Source: CAVZCC01 sp963773765 (GTDB lineage: Bacteria > Actinomycetota > Acidimicrobiia > Acidimicrobiales > Microtrichaceae). From it: DNA of 64,000 bases. The first letter of the stretch is position 1. Every line of letters starts with the position of its first letter. The stretch is taken from positions 1,550,001 to 1,614,000 of the forward strand of contig CAVZCC010000001.1 of assembly GCA_963773765.1 (NCBI GenBank), given 5' to 3'. The position numbers and the translations under genes were made by a program. Under the pieces are notes generated by a model. It saw nothing but the letters and a program-made list of their open reading frames with translations, had not been told where the DNA came from and ran no database searches. Positions 54,587 through 61,883 of the stretch are shown here, one piece after another.

Positions 54587-55408
54587 TCACCAGTCCACTG
54601 CGGGGGGCGGGGGGAACAGGCCGGGGCTCTCCGCCATCAACCGCTCGCAGTCCCAGTCACGGTCGACCGGCTTGAGGATGATCGGGCTCTTCGAGAGGTC
54701 GGCCACCTGCACCCACGGCTCGCGGGTGATGAACATGGGGTTGGTGGCGCCCACGATCAGCTGTTCGGAGTGGTCCGAGACGGTACCGGTGAGCGAGCCG
54801 TCGTCCTGGGCCAGCACGTCGTAGGCGAAGATCTCCCGCCGGGCGATGAACAGGTCGCCCTGCACGTCCTCGGACACCTCGATGTGCGCGGTCACGCCGG
54901 GATTGCCGTCGCCGTCGTCGTCCACGATGCGGGGATCATCGGGGTCGCTGGGGAGCGGGTCGTTGGCCGGGTCGGCCAGTTCGATGCCGATGCCCGTCGG
55001 CGTCTCCGGCCGCTGCAGCCGGGTCCGGCCGTCCTCGGTGCTCAGCGCCACCGGCGTGCTGACGGGCTTGATGGCAGAGGTGGCGGCGTCAGACATGGTG
55101 GTGCGGATGGGCTGGTCGCTGCGGTGCTCGGCGTGGCAGAAGGACTCGGTGGCCGTCAGCTCACCGTCCACCACGTCCAGGTCGGTGAAGCCGTAGCTGA
55201 TGATCAGCGTCTTCATGTCCGCGCTCTCGTAGGCGACCACGTCGTAGTGGGCGTACCGTCCCACCAGCGGTCGGGCCCGCGGGTCCACCGTCGTGGTGGG
55301 GTTCGACGTGCCGGCCGCGGCCCGGTCGTCCGCGGCGGAGCATCCCGACAGTGCGGCCACCGCAGCGAGGGCGAGCGCCCACGCCGCGGCCGTGGTCCGG
55401 TTGCTCAC
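54587..55408 (-). CDS. Lipoprotein coupled to the cysteine-repeat peptide
   Basis: A 273-residue predicted lipoprotein with lipobox ALSGC (Cys23). The mature domain is about 250 residues, beta-rich and acidic. A DDDGDGNPG stretch resembles a calcium-binding loop, and it ends VDRDWDCERLMAESPGLF. I do not recognise the family. GTG 55408 overlaps the stop of the 36-residue peptide (GTGA), so the two are translated together. It is the extracytoplasmic member of the operon. Confidence 0.65.
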   Translation of the reverse strand: MSNRTTAAAWALALAAVAALSGCSAADDRAAAGTSNPTTTVDPRARPLVGRYAHYDVVAYESADMKTLIISYGFTDLDVVDGELTATESFCHAEHRSDQPIRTTMSDAATSAIKPVSTPVALSTEDGRTRLQRPETPTGIGIELADPANDPLPSDPDDPRIVDDDGDGNPGVTAHIEVSEDVQGDLFIARREIFAYDVLAQDDGSLTGTVSDHSEQLIVGATNPMFITREPWVQVADLSKSPIILKPVDRDWDCERLMAESPGLFPPPPAVDW

Positions 55409-55515
55409 GAGATGCCGTCCGGGATACAGCCGTCCGACATGCATCCGTTCGACACACAGCCGTTGTACATACAGGGGTTCCTCCGCTCGGGTCCCCCAAC
55501 CTTAACGACGTTCAT
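55405..55515 (-). CDS. Small cysteine-repeat peptide (four Cys-x-x-x-Gly units)
   Basis: A 36-residue peptide. After a 14-residue leader (MNVVKVGGPERRNP) come four contiguous five-residue units: CMYNG, CVSNG, CMSDG and CIPDG, then Ile-Ser. The coding units are 15-bp repeats that differ mostly at synonymous or conservative positions (TGT/TGC, GGC/GGA, AAC/GAC), which favours selection on the peptide. Its ATG overlaps the DUF6206 stop (ATGA) and its stop overlaps the lipoprotein start (GTGA). A GGAGG inside the leader could also start translation at the ATG of residue 16. It may be a modified-peptide (RiPP-like) precursor or a metal-binding peptide; neither is shown. Confidence 0.6.
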   Translation of the reverse strand: MNVVKVGGPERRNPCMYNGCVSNGCMSDGCIPDGIS

Positions 55516-56429
55516 CGAGCGATGGGTCCCGGCAGCAGGAACGGGTAGGGGCGGCGGCGGACGGTGGCCTGCCACCAACGGTCGGCCCGGCGCAGCCGCA
55601 GCATCACCTCCCACAGGCGGGCGTCGGACCGGTAGTACGAGCGCACCTCCTCCTGGGTGACCACGGGCGAGACGATGTCGTTGGCGGCGTGCAGCACGGG
55701 CGTGATCCAGTCCGCCAGGTCCTCCTTGATGAGGTTGGCGGCCAGGTCCACCAGCACGTGGCGGGCGTCCCGGTAGGCGCCCACCACCCCGGGGGCGACG
55801 AAGCGCCCGATGGGCCACCGGAGCGGCCACGGATAGGCGGCCAGGAACAGGTCCAGGTCCAGCTCGAAGCGGCCCGACGGGTCGAACAGCATCGGGGTGG
55901 AGACGTCCAGGTACTGCAGCTCGGCACCCGACCCCCCGCCGGCGCCCACGTCCACCAGGGCCCAGTTGGAGACCTGGGCGTCCAGGCCCGTTCGGTCGTC
56001 CACCACGCGGGGCACCAGGTCGCACAGGGAACGCACGAAGGGGTGCCCGGCGTCCGGCTCGGCCCGGCGCAGCACCTCGGGGCCGAGTGACGACGCCGGC
56101 AGCGCCGGCTGGACCACGTAGCCGACCACCCCACCGCTCCGGCCGGCAACGGTGCGGAAGGCGCTGGGCGCCGCGTTCACCCCCCGTTCCCCCAGCACCG
56201 AGAGGTACCGGTCGAACCGCTCCGCGTACGCATCCGCGGCCGCGGTCGACGCGAACTCCGGCAGGCGCTTGCAGGCCACGACCGGTGCGGCCGCGGGCCA
56301 GCCCAGGACCAGGCTGATCTCGCCGTAGCCCAGCACCCGCAGGCCGTCGCTGCTGCCACGTCCCAGGGCCCGGCGGACCGCGGCCTCCACCTCGTCGAGG
56401 GGCGCGTCGGGCGGATCCTGTGCGCTCAT
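55512..56429 (-). CDS. DUF6206-family, kinase-fold-like protein
   Basis: A 305-residue protein resembling actinobacterial DUF6206. It has a degenerate kinase/aminoglycoside-phosphotransferase layout: VLGYGEISLVLGWP as a glycine-rich loop, Lys54 in VACKRLP, VVGYVVQPALP as hinge, DAQVSNWAL (Asp150, Asn155) in place of the catalytic loop, and LQYLDVSTPM (Asp175) as the metal Asp. It may phosphorylate a small molecule or peptide, or only bind nucleotide. Both ends overlap neighbours (ATGA with the aminotransferase stop, ATGA with the peptide start). Confidence 0.68.
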   Translation of the reverse strand: MSAQDPPDAPLDEVEAAVRRALGRGSSDGLRVLGYGEISLVLGWPAAAPVVACKRLPEFASTAAADAYAERFDRYLSVLGERGVNAAPSAFRTVAGRSGGVVGYVVQPALPASSLGPEVLRRAEPDAGHPFVRSLCDLVPRVVDDRTGLDAQVSNWALVDVGAGGGSGAELQYLDVSTPMLFDPSGRFELDLDLFLAAYPWPLRWPIGRFVAPGVVGAYRDARHVLVDLAANLIKEDLADWITPVLHAANDIVSPVVTQEEVRSYYRSDARLWEVMLRLRRADRWWQATVRRRPYPFLLPGPIAR

Positions 56430-57649
56430 CCGAGGGCATCCCACATGCGGCGCACCAGGTCGTCGACCTCGTCGTCGGAGATGACCAACGGAGGGAGGAA
56501 CTGCAGCACGGACGGGTCGTTGTTGGCGTAGATGGCGAAGACGCCGTGGCCGATGACGGCCTGGGTGGCGGTGAGCCCGCCGCCGGGATCGTCGAAGGCC
56601 AGCCCCATGAACATGCCCCGGCGGCGGATCCGCAGGGGCAGGCCGGTGAGCGCCTCCTCCAGGCGGTCCCCCACCACCTGGACCCGCTCCAGGAAGCCCG
56701 GCGCCTCCACCTGGTCGAGCACCGACAGCCCGGCCAGGCAGCCCAGTTCCGCTCCGCCGAAGGTGGACACGTGCACGAACGGATGGGCGTCGAAGAAGGC
56801 GAACAGCTCCTCGGTCATCAACGTGGCGGTGATCGGGTAGATGCCTCCGGAGAGGCCCTTGCCGGTGACCAGCAGGTCCGGGGTGACGCCCTCCTGCTGG
56901 TGGAACCACATGGTGCCGGTCCGGCCCAGGCCGGTCTGCACCTCGTCCAGCGCCAGCAGCACGCCGTGGCGGTCACAGAGCCGACGCACCCCGGCCAGGT
57001 AGCCCGGTGACGGCACGGGCATGCCCAGGGTGGCCGGGATGGGCTCCAACAGGACCAGCGCCGGGGCCTCGCCCCCGCCCAGGGCCGCTCCGAGTGCGTC
57101 CAGGTCGTCGAAGGGGACCTGCGTGAACGCGGGCGGGTTGGGACCGAACGGGTCGCGGTACTCGGGATCGCCCGCGGCCAGCGCCAGGCCGGTGTGGCCG
57201 TGGTAGCCGCCGACCGCCGACACCACGCCCTGGCGGCCGGTGTGGGCCCGGGCCACCTTGATGGCCAGGTCGATGGCCTCGCCGCCGCCCACGCCGAAGA
57301 CCACCCCGGGCAGCGAACCACCGGTGGTGGCCGACAGCCGATCGGCCAGGGCGGCGCGCCACCCGGACACCAGGTGGTGGTTGCCCACGTCCAGGCGGTC
57401 CAGGCCGTCCCGCACCGCGGCCACCACCGCCGGGTTGCGGTGGCCCAGGTTGAACACCCCGCCGTTGCAGTGGCAGTTGACGTACCACGTGCCGTCGTAC
57501 GCGTCCCGGAACCGGACCCCGTCGCGTTCGCCCATCACCAGTTCCAGGCCGAGGGCCGCGTAGGTGGCGACCTTGCCCCGGTTCACGTGCTCGGCGAACG
57601 CCGCCTCCGCGTCGGCCCGGGTCGGGTACGGCAGCTGTCCTGGATCCAT
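56426..57649 (-). CDS. Class III PLP-dependent aminotransferase
   Basis: A 407-residue enzyme of the acetylornithine/4-aminobutyrate aminotransferase fold. It has WYVNCHCNGGVFNLGHRNP, the PLP phosphate region GVGGGEAIDLAIKVAR, YHGHTG, Asp in LALDEVQTGLGRTG, and the PLP Lys in VTGKGLSGGIYP. It would move an amino group between an omega-amine or amino acid and a keto acid. A strong GGGGAGG site precedes ATG 57649. It heads the operon with DUF6206, the cysteine-repeat peptide and the lipoprotein, divergent from the gene at 57824. Confidence 0.85.
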   Translation of the reverse strand: MDPGQLPYPTRADAEAAFAEHVNRGKVATYAALGLELVMGERDGVRFRDAYDGTWYVNCHCNGGVFNLGHRNPAVVAAVRDGLDRLDVGNHHLVSGWRAALADRLSATTGGSLPGVVFGVGGGEAIDLAIKVARAHTGRQGVVSAVGGYHGHTGLALAAGDPEYRDPFGPNPPAFTQVPFDDLDALGAALGGGEAPALVLLEPIPATLGMPVPSPGYLAGVRRLCDRHGVLLALDEVQTGLGRTGTMWFHQQEGVTPDLLVTGKGLSGGIYPITATLMTEELFAFFDAHPFVHVSTFGGAELGCLAGLSVLDQVEAPGFLERVQVVGDRLEEALTGLPLRIRRRGMFMGLAFDDPGGGLTATQAVIGHGVFAIYANNDPSVLQFLPPLVISDDEVDDLVRRMWDALG

Positions 57650-57730
57650 GCGTTCCTCCCCTGTCGGCGTGACCAGTGTGGCCTCTGGCCGCCGTCCGCG
57701 GTGGCCCCACCGCGCTGCGGGCCATTCGGC

Positions 57731-57780
57731 CATCTTGTACGAAGATTCACATTGTTTGCGCTTGCATTGATTGTGATAGC
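57731..57780. promoter_or_regulatory. AT-rich island in the divergent promoter region
   Basis: A markedly AT-richer 50-bp patch between the aminotransferase and the secreted-protein gene. On the plus strand TTGTTT (57752-57757) and GATAGC (57775-57780) are spaced 17 bases and may be a weak promoter. No clear operator is seen. Confidence 0.3.
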
Positions 57781-57823
57781 AGCGGAGTGTGGAGGGAGAA
57801 GCACAGGCGAGGGAGGTCGGGCC

Positions 57824-59948
57824 ATGAAGCTCCGACGACGGACCACAGGAACCACCACCAGGCCGGCGGGCAGGGGTCGCCCACGGGCGACGCGATTGAC
57901 CCTCGCACTCGTCCTCCTGGCCTTCATCGGGCTTGCCGCAGCCTGTCTCCCGGCCCCCGCACCGGGCACCTCGGCCAGCCCCTCCGGGCAACGTGGACTC
58001 GGTCGTCGGCGGCCAGGGGGTTGTCCGGGTCCAGGGATGGGCGTCGGACTGGAACACCACCGACCCGATCTCGGTCGTGTTCTGGGTCAACGGCCAGTGG
58101 GCGAACGGGGTGTTCGCCGCCAACAAGGCCCGGCCCGATGTGGACGCCGCGTTCGGACGGGGCGCCAACTTCGGCTTCGACGAGACGACTGGTCGTGCCG
58201 GAAGGACCGACCACCGTGTGCGTCTCGGCCATCAACGTGGGCCCCGGCGACCACACCCTGCTCGGGTGCGGGACCGCCGTCGTCGGCCCGTCGGCGGGGT
58301 CGTCCGGCGAGGTGCACCACGACCACGACCGTGCCGGCTCCCGAGCCCGCCTGGCGCACCGTCGCCAACAACGGCGACGTCGTCCCCGGCTCGTCCCAGG
58401 TCTTCAACAGCTACAACCAGCCGTCGGTCAACACGTCAGGTCTGGTGACCTTCCGGGCCCGGACCAAGGGGGAGGGCGCCCGCGGCGTGTACGCACGGCA
58501 GGCGACCAACCCTGCCGCCGCCCTGCAGGCCATCGCCGACGTGAACAGCCAGGTGCCCCAGCCGAACAACCTGGACGGCGAGTTCAACGAGTTCCCGTCG
58601 ATCCCCCGCATCGATGACAACGGCACCATGGTCGCGACCCGCGGCCAGTCGGTGCCGGTGTGGACCTACACACCCGAGGGCGGGGTCGAGACCAGGGTCG
58701 GGACGAGCGGCATCTACGCCACCGTGAACGGAACGCTCACCACGGGCGCCAGCCTGCTCGGCGCCGTGCCCGGCTTCGACCAGTTCGCCGTTCCCGGCGT
58801 GACCCCGGCGACCCGGTTCGACCAGTTCCCCGGTGCGCCGGCCGTCGACGACACGACCATCGTGTTCAAGGGCAACTACACCATCGGCGATGCCGGCCAG
58901 ACCGGCGTCTTCTACCGGGACGTGGCCGACGCCGGCTCTCCGACGCAGGTGATCGCCAGCTCGGCCACCCGGATCCCCAACCAGCCCGACGTCGGGGGTG
59001 AACCGGGAACGGTGACCTTCGGCTCCACCGCACCACCCAGCGCGGCCGGCGGCAAGGTGGTCTTCACCGGGCTGGACATCGAGGCGGCACCGACCCTTGG
59101 TGGCGTCTACCTGGCCGACCTGGCACCGAGCCCCACGCTCGACCCGCTGGTCGAGCATCGGCGACCGGGTCCCCGGCATGGCCGAGTCGGACGTCTTCAC
59201 CACCATCGGTGAGGGCCTCTCCTTCGACGGCCGGTTCGTGACCTTCTGGGGCGCCTGGGGCGAGACCGAGCAGATCACGCTCGACTGCCCGGAGGACGGC
59301 AACAAGGACCTCCTCGCCTACTGCAACGCCACCTACCCGGACGGCTTCACCGCCGACGTGCCGGTGCACCAGGGCATCTTCATCCACGACACCACGACGG
59401 ACACCACCAGGGCGGTCGCACTGTCCGACTCGTCGGACCCCGAGGCGCAGTTCAGCACCTTCCAGTACTGGACCTTCTCCGGCAAGCCCCCGACCGATAC
59501 CGGTGGCGATGAGGGCGGCGACGAGTCCCAGGAGCTCCCCCGCTGGCGCTCCTCCGCCTTCGCTGCGGTGTCCGGCAACGGCGCCGACTACAAGGTGGCC
59601 TTCAAGGCCAGACAGCCGTCCGGGACCACCGGCATCTACCTGGCCGAGGGCCCGGCGGACCGGCCGGTCCTCTCCGTGGTGGACACCACCACCGCGGGAC
59701 CGTCCGTCGACCCCGAGGCCGCGGCGGACACCGCCGTCACCTCGGTCGGCATCGAACGGGACGGCTTCCGGGGCCGCTACCTGGCGGTCAGCGTCGGGAT
59801 GGCCAATGCCGACGCCTCCGTGAGTTGGGCCGGCATCTACCTGGTGACCGTGGACCGGCTCGTGCCGGTGGCGCCGGCGGCCGGCGCCGACTCGCAGGCC
59901 GTGCCGGTCCCGGCCGCACCGCACGCCCGACAGCAGGAGACTTCATGA
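57824..59948 (+). CDS. Large secreted/lipoprotein with repeat beta domain (DUF7453-like), frame broken four times
   Basis: Signal peptide ending in LAAAC suggests a lipoprotein. Next is a small beta domain common in secreted actinobacterial proteins (VQGWASDWNTTDPISVVFWV, ANKARPDVDAAFG, VCVSAINVGPGDH), then a long beta-propeller-like region with DVVPGSSQVFNSYNQPSVN and repeated GIY/GVY strands, like DUF7453 proteins. Breaks lie near 57985, 58186, 58312 and 59153; joined length is about 705 residues. It is probably an extracellular structural or binding protein. A GGGAGG site precedes ATG 57824. The stop overlaps the next ATG. Confidence 0.65.
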
Positions 59949-60562
59949 AGGCACATGCGACCACCACGCTGGGCCGCATGGTCATGGCCGCCGCACTTGC
60001 GGCGGCCATGACCATGCTCGCGGCCTGCGGGAACGACGACACCACGGGCAACCAGGCACGGAACAGGCAGCGACAGACCACGGCGGTCACCACCACACCG
60101 GCCGCCCCGGGAACGAACGGCACCTCGACCGGTCCCGGGACGTCCGCCGGGTCGTCGACCGGAACCGCCACCGCTGACGCAGCGTTGACGCCGATCCTCC
60201 AGCGGGCGGTCCAGGAGGAGCGCCACGCCGAGGCGACCTACCGGAACGTGATCGCCGCGCTCGGGGCCATCAAGCCCTTCACCAACATCGCCGACTCCGA
60301 GTCACAACACGTCGCCTCCCTCGTGCAGCTCGCCGACAAGCACCAGGTCGACGTCAGCACCATCGACCCGGCCGGTGAGGTCTCCCCGTCCACCAAGACC
60401 GCCGCCTGCCAGCTCGGTGTGGCCGCCGAACAGGCCGACATCGCCCTCTACGACGAGCTGCTCCCCCAGGTGACGGCGTGGCCCGATGTCACCCAGGTCC
60501 TGCAGAACCTCCGGGCAGCCAGCCAGGACAGCCACCTGCCGGCGTTCCAGAAGTGCGCCTGA
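59945..60562 (+). CDS. DUF2202 ferritin-like lipoprotein
   Basis: A 205-residue lipoprotein: lipobox LAAC (Cys28), Thr/Gly-rich linker (about 45-80), then a four-helix ferritin-like domain starting LQRAVQEERHAEATYRNVI. Glu and His residues there (EERHAE) and in ADSESQHVASLVQLADKH and EQADIALYDELL fit a di-metal centre. Members of DUF2202 are thought to bind metal; the activity is unproven. The ATG overlaps the preceding stop (ATGA), so it is coupled to the large secreted protein. Confidence 0.78.
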   Translation: MKAHATTTLGRMVMAAALAAAMTMLAACGNDDTTGNQARNRQRQTTAVTTTPAAPGTNGTSTGPGTSAGSSTGTATADAALTPILQRAVQEERHAEATYRNVIAALGAIKPFTNIADSESQHVASLVQLADKHQVDVSTIDPAGEVSPSTKTAACQLGVAAEQADIALYDELLPQVTAWPDVTQVLQNLRAASQDSHLPAFQKCA

Positions 60563-60643
60563 ACCCGCAGTGAGGCCGCCGGGGCCGATCTGACCCCACC
60601 ACCGCCGTAGGGTGGCGCCCGCGACACGACGTGGGGGCGAAGC

Positions 60644-61852
60644 ATGGACAAGCGGGTGCTGTACGCGGGGAGCGTGCACGACGAGGCGGAGATCGAGGCC
60701 TGCGTGGAGGTGCTCCGTTCCGGTCCCACCGCGTTCCGGATCGGCCGCCGGGTCAAGGAGTTCGAGGAACGGGTGGCAGCGCTGTTCGGCAAGCAGGCCG
60801 GCATCGCGGTCAACTCCGGTTCCTCCGCGCTGTACCTGGCGGTCGAGCTGCTGGACCTGCCGGTCGGCTCGGAGGTCCTCACCTCCGTGCTGACGTTCTC
60901 CACCGACATCGCCCCGCTGGTCCGGGCCGGGCTGGTCCCGGTGTTCGTGGACGTGGAGCCGGACACCTACAACGTCGACGTGGACGCCCTGGAACGACTG
61001 GTCGGCCCGGACACACGGGCGATCCTGGTGCCGAACCTGATCGGCAACGCACCGGACTGGGACCGGATCCGGGACGTCGCGGACGACCAGGGGCTGTTGG
61101 TGGTGGAGGACTCCTGCGACGCGCTGGGGGCCACGCTGCGGGGCACACCCACCGGCACCCGCTCCGACATCTCCGTCACCAGCTTCGCGGCGTCGCACAT
61201 CATCACCGCGGCGGGCAACGGCGGCATGGTCCTGCTGGACGACGAGCGCATCCGCGACCGCGGGTTGCTGCTGCGGCGCTGGGGCCGCAGCAGCGAGGTC
61301 CAGTTCTACGGCTCGCGCAAGGGCGACACGCGGTTCCTGGCCGAGGTCGACGGGATGGAGTACGACAGCCTGTTCGTGTTCCAGGAGCTGGGCTGGAACT
61401 TCGAGCCGTCGGAGCTGGGCGCGGCGTTCGGCCTGGAGCAGCTCAAGAAGCTGGAGCACAACTACCAGGTGCGGCAACGGAACTTCGACCGCTACCAGGC
61501 CTTCTTCTCCGGGTACCCGGAGCTGTTCGAGTGCCCCCGCCAGCTGGAGGGCCTCCACACCGCCTGGCTGGCCTACCCGTTCCTGGTCCGCCCCGAGGGC
61601 GGCCTGCGCCGGTCCGACCTGCAACGGGGCCTGGAGGAGCGTGGGGTGGACACCCGCATGGTGTGGACGGGCAACGTCACCCGGCAGCCCATGATGCGGG
61701 GCGTGACCTACCGGGCCGACCCGGCCGGACACCCCAACGCCGACCGCGTCATGGAGCACGCCCTGCTGCTGCCCAGCAACCACGGCCTGACCGACGCCGA
61801 TGTCGACTTCGTGTGCTCCGCCGTCCAGGACGTGGTGGCGGCGCTCCGCTGA
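60644..61852 (+). CDS. DegT/DnrJ/EryC1-family PLP enzyme with His in place of the PLP lysine
   Basis: A 402-residue fold-type I PLP protein of the sugar-aminotransferase family. It has IAVNSGSSALYLAVELL, EDSCDALGATL (Asp156 for the PLP ring), and GWNFEPSELGAAFGLEQLKKLE. The lysine that normally binds PLP is His185 (SFAASHIITAAGNGGMV). The same Lys-to-His change defines the sugar 3-dehydratases ColD and RfbH/SpnQ, which use PLP or PMP to remove a hydroxyl group. So it is more likely a deoxysugar dehydratase than an aminotransferase. No other sugar-nucleotide genes lie in view. Confidence 0.78.
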   Translation: MDKRVLYAGSVHDEAEIEACVEVLRSGPTAFRIGRRVKEFEERVAALFGKQAGIAVNSGSSALYLAVELLDLPVGSEVLTSVLTFSTDIAPLVRAGLVPVFVDVEPDTYNVDVDALERLVGPDTRAILVPNLIGNAPDWDRIRDVADDQGLLVVEDSCDALGATLRGTPTGTRSDISVTSFAASHIITAAGNGGMVLLDDERIRDRGLLLRRWGRSSEVQFYGSRKGDTRFLAEVDGMEYDSLFVFQELGWNFEPSELGAAFGLEQLKKLEHNYQVRQRNFDRYQAFFSGYPELFECPRQLEGLHTAWLAYPFLVRPEGGLRRSDLQRGLEERGVDTRMVWTGNVTRQPMMRGVTYRADPAGHPNADRVMEHALLLPSNHGLTDADVDFVCSAVQDVVAALR

Positions 61853-61883
61853 CCCGGCGTCCTGCGGGCCCGGAACGGCGCCG

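Noticed and set aside
60644..61852. Ordinary sugar aminotransferase
   Set aside because: The PLP-binding Lys is His185, so the dehydratase-like group is more likely.
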